The notes: a model not told the origin generated them from the letters alone. A stretch of DNA of 64,000 nt from Paenarthrobacter sp. GOM3 (GCF_018215265.2 NZ_CP136562.1:1240001-1304000); one strand, 5' to 3'; counted from the stretch's first letter, positions 43,927-54,470 are shown. Program-made: numbers and translations.

Positions 43927-45212
43927 GCGCTACAACCACCGCTCCCAGGTCGGGAGCAACGGCCCTGCCTGCGTTCCGGCCTTCCATGAAGGTCCCCATT
44001 TCACTTGGAGTCCTGGCGCTGATTGCGCTGGTCTTCTTCGGTTTCCTGGGCCCGGACCAGACCGCCGAGATGAAGATCAGCGATTCCGGTGATGCTGTTG
44101 CCGTGCCGGCCTTGATGATCCCGGGCCAGGTGGGTGGGGTTGTCCTGGGCATCCTCCTGCTGGCCATGGCAGCGTATTCGATCTACCTGTGGACGCGGGG
44201 TGAGCGCTCACCGAAGTGGCTGCCCATCGCGTTTGCCGTGGTGTTCGTGTTTGCCTTGCTGGTGTGGATTGTGGCCGGTGCACGTCAGCCGTCCATCTCT
44301 TTGGCTGGCCTTGTTGCCGGTTCGGTAACGCTGGCCGTGCCCCTGGTTTTCGGTTCGTTGTCCGGCGTCCTGTGTGAGCGGGTTGGCGTGGTCAACATCG
44401 CGATCGAAGGTCAACTCCTGGGCGGCGCATTTACCGCCGCACTGGTGGCCACCATGACCGGCAGCCCCTACATCGGCCTGATCGCTGCCGCCGCCGCAGG
44501 CGCTGCAGTGTCCATGGTCCTGGCCGTGTTCAGTATCAAGTACCTGGTCAACCAGATCATTGTTGGCGTGGTCCTGAACGTGCTGGTCTCCGGCCTCACC
44601 GGCTTCCTCTACGGGACGCTGATGGTGCCGAACAAGGAACAGTTCAACACCCCGGGCCGCCTGGACATCCTGCCGATTCCGCTCCTCTCGGACATCCCCA
44701 TCATCGGACCGATCCTGTTTGAGCAGTCCATCGCCGGCTACCTGATGTACGTTGCGGTCGCCGTGGTCTGGTTCGGCCTGTTCAAGACCCGGTGGGGACT
44801 CCGCGTCCGCGCCGTCGGCGAACACCCGCAGGCGGCTGACACGTTGGGCATCAACGTCAACGCCACCCGTTTCTGGAACGTCACCCTGGGCGGTGCCATC
44901 GCCGGTATCGGCGGTGCGGTGTTCACCCTGGTCACCATCGACTCCTTCACCAAGGACATCTCCGGTGGCCGTGGCTTCATCGCCTTGGCCGCGCTGATCT
45001 TCGGCCGTTGGAATCCGATCGGTGCCTTCCTGGCTTCGCTGCTGTTCGGCTTCGCCTACAACCTGCAGTCCATCCTGGGGATCATCGGTACGCCGGTTCC
45101 GAGCCAGTTCATGGCCATGCTGCCGTATCTGGTGACCATCTTCGCCGTCGCCGGTTTGGTGGGTAAGTCGCGGCCACCGGCCGCCAGCGGCATACCGTAC
45201 GTGAAGGGTTGA
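43923..45212 (+). CDS. Nucleoside ABC permease 2 (NupQ-like)
   Basis: A 429-residue permease with ten or so helices. LCERVGVVNIAIEGQLLGGAF is the counterpart of the block in permease 1; NQIIVGVVLNVLVSGLTGFL and GRGFIALAALIFGRWNPIGA are also typical. GTG 43923 overlaps the permease 1 stop by four bases. Together with permease 1 it forms the channel. Confidence 0.9.
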   Translation: MSATTTAPRSGATALPAFRPSMKVPISLGVLALIALVFFGFLGPDQTAEMKISDSGDAVAVPALMIPGQVGGVVLGILLLAMAAYSIYLWTRGERSPKWLPIAFAVVFVFALLVWIVAGARQPSISLAGLVAGSVTLAVPLVFGSLSGVLCERVGVVNIAIEGQLLGGAFTAALVATMTGSPYIGLIAAAAAGAAVSMVLAVFSIKYLVNQIIVGVVLNVLVSGLTGFLYGTLMVPNKEQFNTPGRLDILPIPLLSDIPIIGPILFEQSIAGYLMYVAVAVVWFGLFKTRWGLRVRAVGEHPQAADTLGINVNATRFWNVTLGGAIAGIGGAVFTLVTIDSFTKDISGGRGFIALAALIFGRWNPIGAFLASLLFGFAYNLQSILGIIGTPVPSQFMAMLPYLVTIFAVAGLVGKSRPPAASGIPYVKG

Positions 45213-45214
45213 CC

Positions 45215-45619
45215 ATGCCGGCAAACGACGTCGACTGGCAAGCCCTTGAAGACGCGGCAAAACAGGCCATGGAACGGGCCTACGCGCCCTATTCGAAGTT
45301 CCCGGTAGGGGCTGCGGCCCTTACCGAGGACGGCCGGATTGTCAGCGGCTGCAACGTGGAGAATGCCAGCTATGGCCTGACCCTCTGTGCCGAATGCGCC
45401 CTGGTGGGCCAGCTCCACATGACCGGTGGGGGCCGGATCGCTGCGTTCTATTGCGTGGATGGCCAGGGCAACGTCCTCATGCCGTGTGGGCGCTGCCGCC
45501 AGCTGCTGTACGAGTTCCGGGCACCGGGCATGCAGCTCATGACAACGCAGGGCATCAAATCCATGGACCAGGTGCTTCCTGACGCCTTCGGTCCCGAAAA
45601 CCTGGAGGAAACCCCGTGA
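45215..45619 (+). CDS. cdd: Cytidine deaminase
   Basis: A 134-residue zinc enzyme deaminating cytidine and deoxycytidine to uridine forms. The zinc and proton-relay motif is CAECAL (Cys and Glu) with a second pair MPCGRCRQ; NVENASYG binds the nucleoside. ATG 45215 is chosen over TTG 45209 because GAAGGG lies at good distance from the former. Directly follows the transporter, so imported cytidine is processed at once; overlaps deoA. Confidence 0.95.
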   Translation: MPANDVDWQALEDAAKQAMERAYAPYSKFPVGAAALTEDGRIVSGCNVENASYGLTLCAECALVGQLHMTGGGRIAAFYCVDGQGNVLMPCGRCRQLLYEFRAPGMQLMTTQGIKSMDQVLPDAFGPENLEETP

Positions 45620-46926
45620 CCAGCACTGAAGCGTTCGACGCCGTCCAGGTCATTTCCATCAAACGGGACAAGGGCACGCTCACTCCCGAACAGATCGACT
45701 GGACCATCGACGCCTACACGCGCGGCGTCATCGCCGAGGAGCAGATGGCGGCGCTGAACATGGCCATCCTGCTCAACGGCATGGACCGTGCCGAGATTTC
45801 ACGGTGGACTTCCGCCATGATCGCTTCGGGCGAGCGGATGGACTTTTCGTCGTTGACAACGCCCGACGGCGGCCGGAAGGCTACCAGCGACAAGCACTCC
45901 ACCGGTGGGGTGGGGGACAAGATCACCCTGCCGCTGGCGCCGCTTGTGGCAGTCTTCGGCGTCGCGGTTCCGCAGCTCTCGGGCCGCGGCCTTGGCCACA
46001 CGGGCGGCACCTTGGACAAACTTGAGGCCATTCCCGGGTGGCGGGCCAACTTGAGCAATGACGAGATCATGGCGCAGCTCCAGGACGTGGGTGCGGTCAT
46101 TTGCGCGGCAGGTTCCGGGCTCGCGCCGGCGGACAAGAAGCTGTACGCGCTGCGCGATGTCACGGGCACCGTGGAAGCCATCCCGCTGATTGCTTCCTCG
46201 ATCATGAGCAAGAAGATCGCCGAGGGCACTGGTTCGCTGGTGCTGGACGTCAAGGTGGGCTCGGGTGCCTTCATGAAGGATGAGGCGCGGGCACGTGAGC
46301 TGGCCGAGACCATGGTGGCCCTGGGGAAGGATGCCGGCGTCCACACCGTTGCGCTGATCACGGACATGTCCACTCCGCTGGGCCTGACCGCTGGCAATGC
46401 GATCGAGGTTGAGGAGTCGGTGGAGGTCCTTTCCGGTGGTGGTCCGGAAGACGTCGTCGAACTGACTGTCCGGCTGGCCGAAGAGATGCTCGCCGGTGCC
46501 GGTATCCACGACGCCGATCCGGCCGCGGCCCTTAAGGACGGCCGGGCCATGGACGTGTGGAACAGGATGATCGAAGCCCAAGGTGGCGACCCGCGGGCAG
46601 CCCTGCCCGTGGCCAGGGAGTCGGAGGTTGTCTACGCACCCGCCGACGGCGTCCTGGTGGAGCTGGACGCCCTCTCGGTGGGTGTCGCCGCCTGGCGCCT
46701 TGGTGCCGGACGGGCCCGCAAGGAGGACCAGGTCCAGGCCGGGGCAGGCGTCCGCTTGCATGCCAAGCCGGGTGCGCTGGTGCGTGCCGGTGAACCCCTG
46801 ATGACGTTACTCACGGACACACCGGAAAAGTTCGACCGCGCCAAGGAAGCACTCCAGAACGCCGTGGTGATTGCGCCGGAGGGATCACGCCCGGCGCATC
46901 AGCTCATCATCGACCGCATCGCCTAG
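45616..46926 (+). CDS. deoA: Thymidine phosphorylase
   Basis: A 436-residue enzyme splitting thymidine and deoxyuridine to base and deoxyribose 1-phosphate (or pyrimidine-nucleoside phosphorylase, accepting uridine too). The phosphate loop KHSTGGVGDKITLPLAPL and the SGRGLGHTGGTLDKLEAIPG block are intact; the C-terminal domain is complete. GTG 45616 overlaps cdd by four bases. Last gene of the nucleoside operon. Confidence 0.95.
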   Translation: MTSTEAFDAVQVISIKRDKGTLTPEQIDWTIDAYTRGVIAEEQMAALNMAILLNGMDRAEISRWTSAMIASGERMDFSSLTTPDGGRKATSDKHSTGGVGDKITLPLAPLVAVFGVAVPQLSGRGLGHTGGTLDKLEAIPGWRANLSNDEIMAQLQDVGAVICAAGSGLAPADKKLYALRDVTGTVEAIPLIASSIMSKKIAEGTGSLVLDVKVGSGAFMKDEARARELAETMVALGKDAGVHTVALITDMSTPLGLTAGNAIEVEESVEVLSGGGPEDVVELTVRLAEEMLAGAGIHDADPAAALKDGRAMDVWNRMIEAQGGDPRAALPVARESEVVYAPADGVLVELDALSVGVAAWRLGAGRARKEDQVQAGAGVRLHAKPGALVRAGEPLMTLLTDTPEKFDRAKEALQNAVVIAPEGSRPAHQLIIDRIA

Positions 46927-46932
46927 GCTTAA

Positions 46933-46969
46933 GTGTTCCGGGCTGTTCGTCAGGGACAGCCCGGAACAC
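46933..46969 (+). terminator. Terminator after the nucleoside operon
   Basis: Arms GTGTTCCGGGCTGT and ACAGCCCGGAACAC, nine-base loop, seven bases after the deoA stop. Confidence 0.8.
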
Positions 46970-47014
46970 CAGCCATCCGGCGCCCCAGGTGGAGCCGGCT
47001 ACCGTAAGGAAACC

Positions 47015-47665
47015 GTGCAGGGCATCAACGATTTCATCCTCGCCGCGGCAGGGCAGCCCTGGGTGTTGTTCCTGGTGTTGGCGTGCTGCGTGATCGATGG
47101 CTTCTTTCCACCGATCCCCAGCGAATCGGTGGTGGTGGGCCTCAGCGCCGTATCCGGCAGCAGCGGCTTACCCAATGTCTGGCTGCTGGGTCTGATGGCG
47201 GCCTTGGGCGCTTTCGCGGGGGATAACATCGCCTACATCATTGGCCAACGGATTGGCATCCAGCGCTGGCGATGGATGCGTACGCAGCGGATGCAGGGCG
47301 CCTTCCGCTGGGCGGGCAAGGAACTCCGACGCCGGGCGGCGTCCCTGATCATGGTGGCGCGGTTCATCCCGATCGGGAGGGTGGCGGTCAACCTGACAGC
47401 GGGCGCCACGCACTTCAACCACCGGCGCTTCGTGGGCCTCACCGCCATGTCCGCGATCCTGTGGGCCTCGTACTCGGTGGTGCTTGGATACTTCTTCGGA
47501 GTCTGGTTCGAACACAACCACTTGCTGGGCGCAGTCATAGCGATCGTCGTGGCCGTGATCCTGGGCGTCATCATTGATCGCATCATCAGCAGGGTCCGCG
47601 GATCCGTGCCGCTGGACCGAAAAAACATTCCCGGGGAAGGCGCCCCACCTCCACCCGCGGTATGA
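47015..47665 (+). CDS. DedA-family membrane protein, copy 1
   Basis: A 216-residue polytopic protein of the DedA/SNARE-associated family, thought to flip polyprenyl-phosphate or phospholipid carriers. Helical hairpins flank FFPPIPSESVVVG (the E/D-x3 loop), GDNIAYIIGQRIG and VARFIPIGRVAVNLTAG, which carries the conserved FIPxGR. GTG 47015 is set by AAGGA five bases upstream. A paralog follows 176 bases downstream. Confidence 0.88.
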   Translation: MQGINDFILAAAGQPWVLFLVLACCVIDGFFPPIPSESVVVGLSAVSGSSGLPNVWLLGLMAALGAFAGDNIAYIIGQRIGIQRWRWMRTQRMQGAFRWAGKELRRRAASLIMVARFIPIGRVAVNLTAGATHFNHRRFVGLTAMSAILWASYSVVLGYFFGVWFEHNHLLGAVIAIVVAVILGVIIDRIISRVRGSVPLDRKNIPGEGAPPPPAV

Positions 47666-47740
47666 CGTTGATGGCTCCACAAGATCAGTCCCGCGGCTGA
47701 CGACGGAACGGGGACCCCACCGGTAGCGTTAAACGCGTGA

Positions 47741-47782
47741 TCCCAAGGCTGGGACGTAGCGAACGACGTCCCGGCCGTGGGA
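47741..47782 (+). terminator. Hairpin between the two DedA genes
   Basis: Arms TCCCAAGGCTGGGACGT and ACGTCCCGGCCGTGGGA with two mismatches and a short loop. Probable terminator of the first DedA gene. Confidence 0.5.
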
Positions 47783-47840
47783 CACTAAGAGCGACTTTGG
47801 TCACAGTGTCAAGTCATATTCATCTAGGAGCTACCACCGC

Positions 47841-48542
47841 GTGGAGTCTTTGAACCAAATGCTCGAGCATGCAGCCGGGCAGCCCTGGATTTACCCGGTA
47901 CTCCTGGTCTTCTTCTTTATTGACGGATTTGCCACCATCCTGCCCAGTGAAACGGCCATCGTTGGCCTCTCGGCGCTGTCCCTTCACAGCGGAGAGCCCA
48001 ACCTGTGGATCCTTGGGGCCACAGCACTGGTCGGTGCCATGGCCGGCGACAACATGGCATACATGCTGGGCCGCAAAATCGGCCTTACCCGCTGGAAGTG
48101 GATGCGACGACCCAAAGTCCAGAAGATGTTCGCCTGGGCCCAATACGAGCTGGATAAGCGCGGAGCGGTCCTCATCTTCACGGCCCGCTACATTCCCTGG
48201 GGACGCGTCGCGGTGAACTACGTGGCAGGCCAGACCGGCTTCCGTCACCGGACCTTCTTCCTCCTGGACGCCTTCGCGTGCGTCACCTGGGTGGGATACT
48301 CCATCGGCATCGGCCTCCTCGCCGGCCAGTGGGTACACAACAACCCACTGCTCGGTGTCGGCATTGCGGTGGCATTCGCGGTGGTCCTCGGCATCGTGGT
48401 TGACCACGCATTGCGCTGGTGGCACAAGTACCTGGAGAGGAAAGACCACGCCCGCGAGGCTGCGGCATCTGCGCAGGCAACCAAGCCGGACCCGCAGCAA
48501 AACGCAGTTGCCGGCGTCGACCTCTCCAAGCCGGCCGGCTAA
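47841..48542 (+). CDS. DedA-family membrane protein, copy 2
   Basis: A 233-residue paralog of the preceding protein. It shows the same blocks in order: AAGQPWIYPVLLVFFFIDGF, LPSETAIVGLSALS, GDNMAYMLGRKIG and TARYIPWGRVAVNYVAG. The C-terminal 40 residues are soluble and Ala/Lys-rich. GTG 47841 has AGGAG ten bases upstream. The pair probably arose by tandem duplication and may have different lipid substrates. Confidence 0.88.
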   Translation: MESLNQMLEHAAGQPWIYPVLLVFFFIDGFATILPSETAIVGLSALSLHSGEPNLWILGATALVGAMAGDNMAYMLGRKIGLTRWKWMRRPKVQKMFAWAQYELDKRGAVLIFTARYIPWGRVAVNYVAGQTGFRHRTFFLLDAFACVTWVGYSIGIGLLAGQWVHNNPLLGVGIAVAFAVVLGIVVDHALRWWHKYLERKDHAREAAASAQATKPDPQQNAVAGVDLSKPAG

Positions 48543-48567
48543 GCGGCCCGCACCCGCCGGTGGGGAC

Positions 48568-48573
48568 TAGTCT
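48568..48573 (+). promoter_or_regulatory. Leaderless -10 box, add
   Basis: TAGTCT ends six bases before GTG 48580. Confidence 0.5.
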
Positions 48574-48579
48574 TAGTAC

Positions 48580-49722
48580 GTGACTGAGCCCATACTTGAC
48601 GCCGCCCCTGCCCTCGACTTCGACCTGAAGAGCCTTCCCAAGGTTTCCCTCCACGATCATTTGGACGGAGGTCTCCGCCCAGGCACCATCATTGAACTGG
48701 CGGAAGCCGTCGGCCACACCCTGCCCTCCACCGACCCCGTGGCCCTGGGCGAATGGTTCCGCGAGTCCGCCGACTCCGGCTCCCTGGTCCGCTACCTTGA
48801 AACGTTCGACCACACCATCGCCGTCATGCAGACCAAGGAAGGCCTGTTCCGGGTCGCCAAGGAATTCGTGGAAGACCTCGCCGAGGACGGCGTGGTGTAC
48901 GGCGAAGTCCGCTGGGCTCCCGAGCAGCACCTCCAGAAGGGCCTGACCCTGGACGAAGTGGTAGAGGCCGTCCAGACTGGCCTGGAAGCCGGCGTGGACG
49001 CGGCCGAGGAGCGCGGGCAGCAGATCCAGGTGGGTCAGCTGATCACCGCCATGCGCCACGCTGACCGCGGCCAGGAGATCGCCGAACTCGCCGTCCGTCA
49101 CCGGGCCAACGGCGCCGTGGGCTTCGACATTGCCGGCGCCGAAGACGGTTTCCTGCCGTCCCGGTTCAAGGACGCCTTCACCTACCTCGCCGAAAACAAC
49201 TTCCCGGCAACCGTCCACGCCGGTGAGGCTGCAGGCCTGGACAGCATCCAATCGGCACTGGTTGACGGCCGGGCCCTGCGCCTGGGCCACGGCGTGCGGA
49301 TCGCCGAGGACATCTCGGTAGAGTTTGAGGACAACTCCGACGACGACGGCGAAGACACCATCGGGATGGTGACCATCGGCAGCGTGGCCGCCTGGGTCCG
49401 CGACCGCGGCATCGCCTTGGAAATCTGCCCCTCATCGAACCTGCAGACGGGTGCGATCTCGAGCTTCGGGGAGGGCATCGAAAGCCACCCCGTGGACATG
49501 CTGTTCCAGCTCGGCTTCAACGTGACCATCAACACGGACAACCGCCTCATGAGTGGGGTCACCTTGACGGACGAGTTCGAACTCCTGGTGGAAACCTTCG
49601 ACTACGACCTCGACGATTTGCTCGAACTGACCCTCAACGCCGCGGAGGCAGCTTTCCTGCCGCTGGACGAGCGTGAAGCCCTGGTCGAGTACATCAACGA
49701 TGCCTACGCCAACCTCGGCTGA
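48580..49722 (+). CDS. add: Adenosine deaminase
   Basis: A 380-residue zinc enzyme converting adenosine to inosine. Metal ligands H25 and H27 lie in KVSLHDHLDGGLRP; TVHAGEAAG and LRLGHGVRIAED hold the catalytic His and Glu; the metal Asp is in TINTDNRLMSG, where the usual second Asp is Asn, as I recall for actinobacterial forms. CPSSNLQTGAI is present. The protein is longer than E. coli Add by an acidic insert near residues 245-262. It complements the nucleoside operon nearby. Confidence 0.93.
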   Translation: MTEPILDAAPALDFDLKSLPKVSLHDHLDGGLRPGTIIELAEAVGHTLPSTDPVALGEWFRESADSGSLVRYLETFDHTIAVMQTKEGLFRVAKEFVEDLAEDGVVYGEVRWAPEQHLQKGLTLDEVVEAVQTGLEAGVDAAEERGQQIQVGQLITAMRHADRGQEIAELAVRHRANGAVGFDIAGAEDGFLPSRFKDAFTYLAENNFPATVHAGEAAGLDSIQSALVDGRALRLGHGVRIAEDISVEFEDNSDDDGEDTIGMVTIGSVAAWVRDRGIALEICPSSNLQTGAISSFGEGIESHPVDMLFQLGFNVTINTDNRLMSGVTLTDEFELLVETFDYDLDDLLELTLNAAEAAFLPLDEREALVEYINDAYANLG

Positions 49723-50413
49723 CAACTCCGCACTCCCGGGCCGGGCTGGTGACGTGGGGGAGCTGCTGGGGACCATCGCTGCCCTGCGTGAGCACTGTCC
49801 CTGGATGGGGGCGCTGACCCACGAGTCGCTGGTGGAGTATTTGATCGAGGAAGCCTACGAAGTGGTGGACTCGATCGAAGCGGGCGACTCACCCGCGAGG
49901 GACGACGAGCTTCGCGGCGAGCTGGGCGATGTACTGCTTCAGGTAGTACTTCACGCCCGGCTCGCCGAGGAGCGCGGCAGTTTCACTTTCGACGACGTAG
50001 CCCGGTCCATCAACGCCAAGATGGTCCGGCGGAACAGCCACGTTTTCAAAGCGGACGGTTCCCTGCAGGAGAGTTTCCCGGCCAGTGTCGAGGAAATCAT
50101 CGTGAAATGGGACGCCGCCAAACGCGCCGAGAAGCCTGAGCGGAAGGACCCCTTCGAGGGCATTCCGCCGCACCTTCCGGCGCTGGCAGCGGCGCAGAAG
50201 TCCTTGGATCGGGCAGTCCGCGCCGGGCTGGACGTCGACGCGGAAGGCGCGCTGGCCGCCGTCGGACTTCCAACCGTCCCGGACTCGGAAGAGGCGCTCG
50301 GTGAGCTGCTGCTCGCCGTCGTCGCCGCGGCCCGGGAGCAAGGACTCGACGCCGAACGAGCCCTCCGCGCGACCGTTCGATCGTTTCAGAACGGCCAGGC
50401 CCAGGCTTCATGA
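49700..50413 (+). CDS. mazG: MazG-family nucleoside triphosphate pyrophosphohydrolase
   Basis: A 237-residue all-alpha NTP pyrophosphatase that removes aberrant dNTPs. The catalytic EExxE (LIEEAYEVVDSIE) and ExxD (RGELGDVLLQVV) motifs are intact. The opening REHCPWMGALTHESL corresponds to the usual CPWD-x-x-QTH motif but has Met in place of Asp. ATG 49700 overlaps add by 23 bases. Only one full MazG domain; the second half is shorter and degenerate. It precedes eno, a common actinobacterial order. Confidence 0.9.
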   Translation: MPTPTSADNSALPGRAGDVGELLGTIAALREHCPWMGALTHESLVEYLIEEAYEVVDSIEAGDSPARDDELRGELGDVLLQVVLHARLAEERGSFTFDDVARSINAKMVRRNSHVFKADGSLQESFPASVEEIIVKWDAAKRAEKPERKDPFEGIPPHLPALAAAQKSLDRAVRAGLDVDAEGALAAVGLPTVPDSEEALGELLLAVVAAAREQGLDAERALRATVRSFQNGQAQAS

Positions 50414-50445
50414 CGTGAAAGGTTGGAAGTCGTTCCGTAACCTGA

Positions 50446-51810
<1,365 letters not shown>

Positions 51811-51941
51811 CATTCCGCGAAAACAGCTGACCGGTGGCTATGGTGGAAAGACCATGGCCACCGGTTCTGTTTAACGCTGGCCACCTCGAACAAGCGAGCG
51901 CAGCAACCCGCCAGGCAAGCACCGGGCATTACAGGAGTGTC

Positions 51942-52721
51942 ATGGCCACCCGTCGTCCGAAGGTACCCAGGGCCGACGCCTTGGGCTCCGGCTCCAGCGC
52001 AGCCCGGCCGTCCACCCCGGCTCCCCGTCCCGGCACGGCCGGACCAGGCAGCGCGGGCAACAGCGGGGCCGACGTCATCAAGGCAGAGTTCGGTGCAACA
52101 CGCACTGCTTCGAAACCGTCGACGGCGGCAGCGCCCACCAAGGCGGCCGGCAGCGGCAACAAGAGCGCACACAAGCCTGCGGAGTCCGGAAAAAGCCAGG
52201 CCACCGGAAAAAGCCAGACCGCCGGCAAAAGCCAGTCTGCTGGAAAGAAGCCTGCCGCGTCTGCGAAACCGGCGTCCGGCGGGTCCGGACGGACTGTTCC
52301 GTCGGCCAAGGAGGGACGTGACACCGATCCCGTTCCCGCCAAAGCGTTCTCTGGACGCATGCTGGCGCTGGCGGTCGTCATGATTGCGATCACCATCATG
52401 TTGGCTCCCACGGTGAAGATCTTCCTGGAGAAACGTGCCGAGATCTCGGCATTGGAGGGCGAGATTGCCAGCCGCAAAGCTGAGCAAACCGAGCTGAACA
52501 AGCAGATCTCCCGCTGGCAGGATCCCAACTATGTGAAACAGCAGGCCCGAGACCGCATTAACATGGTTATGCCGGGTGAAACGGGCTACTGGGTGTTTGG
52601 CGGGGAAGAAGCCGCTGGCACGCCGGGTGGCCGCACCGGCTCCGGATCGTCTGCAAACCCGGAGAATCTGCCCTGGGTAGATGCTCTTTGGGAGTCAATC
52701 AGACGGTCGGCAACTGACTAG
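51942..52721 (+). CDS. FtsB/DivIC-like septum formation protein
   Basis: A 259-residue bitopic protein. The N-terminal 135 residues are disordered and Ala/Ser/Lys-rich, including three near-repeats of GKSQ(T/S)AG (about residues 84-104). One transmembrane helix (about 144-164, MLALAVVMIAITIMLAP) is followed by a short coiled coil, KRAEISALEGEIASRKAEQ, and the DPNYVKQQARDRINMVMPGE motif typical of the septum formation initiator family. It likely joins the FtsL-FtsQ divisome complex. CAGGAG precedes ATG 51942. It follows eno. Confidence 0.88.
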   Translation: MATRRPKVPRADALGSGSSAARPSTPAPRPGTAGPGSAGNSGADVIKAEFGATRTASKPSTAAAPTKAAGSGNKSAHKPAESGKSQATGKSQTAGKSQSAGKKPAASAKPASGGSGRTVPSAKEGRDTDPVPAKAFSGRMLALAVVMIAITIMLAPTVKIFLEKRAEISALEGEIASRKAEQTELNKQISRWQDPNYVKQQARDRINMVMPGETGYWVFGGEEAAGTPGGRTGSGSSANPENLPWVDALWESIRRSATD

Positions 52722-52788
52722 ACGCGGTGCCCGCCGCCGTCGTGCCCGCCTGGGACACGACTAACGGGCAGGAAGGTTGGCAACGCAC

Positions 52789-53517
52789 GTGGAAGAGTAC
52801 ACGGCAGCCCCGCCGCAGGAATCCCGCCAGCCGTCAGCACACGATCTCGAGGTCCTCAGCCGCCAGCTCGGCAGGCCGGTCCGGGACGTCGTTGAGATCC
52901 CCGCACGGTGCGTCTGCGGCACCCCGCTGGTCGCGGCCACAGCGCCCCGGCTGAGCAACGGAACACCGTTTCCCACGACGTTCTACCTGACCCACCCGGT
53001 CATCACCTCGGCGGTGTCGCGGCTGGAAGCGGGCGGGCTCATGAACCGGATGAACGACCGACTGACCGCAGACGGGGAACTTGCTGACTTCTACCGCGGT
53101 GCGCACGAAGCTTACCTCCAGGCACGCAACGAGATCGCTGACCGTTCCGGAACCGGGGCTGTGCCCGAAATCGACGGCATTTCCGCCGGCGGCATGCCCA
53201 CCCGGGTCAAGTGCCTGCACGTGCTGGTAGGCCATTCGTTGGCTGCTGGGCCGGGCGTCAACCCCTTGGGGGACGAAGCCTTGGAAGCAATCGCCGAGTG
53301 GTGGACCAAGGACCGCTGCTACTGCGACGGCGCGTGGGACACTGCGGGGGAGGCCCCTTCCCGTGATCTCAGCCGCCACGGTCCGCAGGGCCTGCCCGAC
53401 ATCGTGGGCCGCCCCGCGCCCGTACGGAAGCCGAAGACTGAAGCTGTTGGCGAACAGTCCGCCAGTGAACAGTCCGCCGGCGAGCAGTCCGCCGGGGACC
53501 AGGACGGCACGGCATGA
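52789..53517 (+). CDS. DUF501 protein
   Basis: A 242-residue protein of the actinobacterial DUF501 family, unknown function. Family blocks: LGRPVRDVVEIPARCVCGTPLV, TFYLTHPVITSAVSRLEA and VKCLHVLVGHSLAAGPGVNPLGDEA; RCYCD follows. Cysteine and histidine spacing might bind a metal. The C-terminal tail has repeats of EQSASEQSAG. GTG 52789 (GGAAGG 12 bases upstream) is preferred to TTG 52777. Overlaps ppx by four bases, as is common. Confidence 0.85.
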   Translation: MEEYTAAPPQESRQPSAHDLEVLSRQLGRPVRDVVEIPARCVCGTPLVAATAPRLSNGTPFPTTFYLTHPVITSAVSRLEAGGLMNRMNDRLTADGELADFYRGAHEAYLQARNEIADRSGTGAVPEIDGISAGGMPTRVKCLHVLVGHSLAAGPGVNPLGDEALEAIAEWWTKDRCYCDGAWDTAGEAPSRDLSRHGPQGLPDIVGRPAPVRKPKTEAVGEQSASEQSAGEQSAGDQDGTA

Positions 53518-54470
53518 GCCGCGTCGCCGCGATCGACTGTGGTACCAATTCCATCCGCCTGCTCATCGCGGACACCTCAGTCGAGGGGGCTGCGGGGCCA
53601 TTGACGGACGTCGTGCGTGAAATGCGCGTGGTGCGGCTTGGCCAAGGCGTTGACGCCACCGGCGAGCTCGCTCCTGAAGCCCTGGAACGCACGTTCGCCG
53701 CCGCTGGGGACTACGCAGCCCTCATCAAGGAGCATGGTGCCGGGCGCGTCCGTTTCGTGGCGACATCAGCCACCCGCGACGCCCGCAACCGCCAGGTTTT
53801 CGTGGACGGGATCCGGGACCTCCTTGGCGTCGAGCCCGAAGTGATTTCCGGGGATGAGGAAGCCGCGCTCTCGTTCGCCGGGGCCAGCAGTGTCCTTCCA
53901 GTAACAGGGGAGGACGCCGTCCTCGTCGTGGACCTCGGCGGAGGCAGCACGGAATTCGTCCTGGGGGACTCCTCCGGCGTCATCGCTGCCCGTTCCGTGG
54001 ACATCGGATGCGTGCGGCTGACCGAACGCCACCTGCGCAGCGATCCGCCCACTGCCGCCCAGATCGCCGCAGCAGAGGCCGACGTCGATGCCGCCCTTGC
54101 GCTTGCCGCCCAGGCAGTGCCGCTGAACCGCGCCACGGCCGTTGTTGGCGTCGCCGGGTCGATCACCACCATCACCGCGCACGCGCTTGGCCTGAGCGAG
54201 TACCAGCCAAGCCGGATTCATGGTGCCTCCCTCGACCTGGAAACGATCAGCGACGCCGCCACCAACCTGCTCGAAATGACCCGTGCGGAACGGGCAGCGC
54301 TTCCCTACATGCATCCAGGCCGCGTGGACGTCATCGGTGCCGGTGCCTTGGTGTGGCGACGCATCCTGGCGCGCCTGACCGAGGTCAGTGAAGGTGCCAT
54401 CAGCGCTGCTGTCTCCAGCGAGCACGACATCCTGGACGGTATTGCGTTGAGTATCCGGGGAGCGGAATGA
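53514..54470 (+). CDS. ppx: Exopolyphosphatase / guanosine pentaphosphate phosphohydrolase
   Basis: A 318-residue ASKHA-fold phosphatase, the short actinobacterial form. N-terminal phosphate-binding AAIDCGTNSIRLLIAD, the metal/catalytic VVDLGGGSTEFVLGD and GVAGSITTITAHAL are seen. It breaks down polyphosphate or pppGpp. Overlaps both DUF501 and the protease gene by four bases, so all three are translated together. Confidence 0.93.
   Translation: MSRVAAIDCGTNSIRLLIADTSVEGAAGPLTDVVREMRVVRLGQGVDATGELAPEALERTFAAAGDYAALIKEHGAGRVRFVATSATRDARNRQVFVDGIRDLLGVEPEVISGDEEAALSFAGASSVLPVTGEDAVLVVDLGGGSTEFVLGDSSGVIAARSVDIGCVRLTERHLRSDPPTAAQIAAAEADVDAALALAAQAVPLNRATAVVGVAGSITTITAHALGLSEYQPSRIHGASLDLETISDAATNLLEMTRAERAALPYMHPGRVDVIGAGALVWRRILARLTEVSEGAISAAVSSEHDILDGIALSIRGAE

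Noticed and set aside
52180..52270. Tandem GKSQ-type repeats in the FtsB-like gene as a possible mobile or CRISPR-like repeat
   Set aside because: Repeats are in-frame, few and degenerate, as expected for a disordered Ala/Ser/Lys linker.
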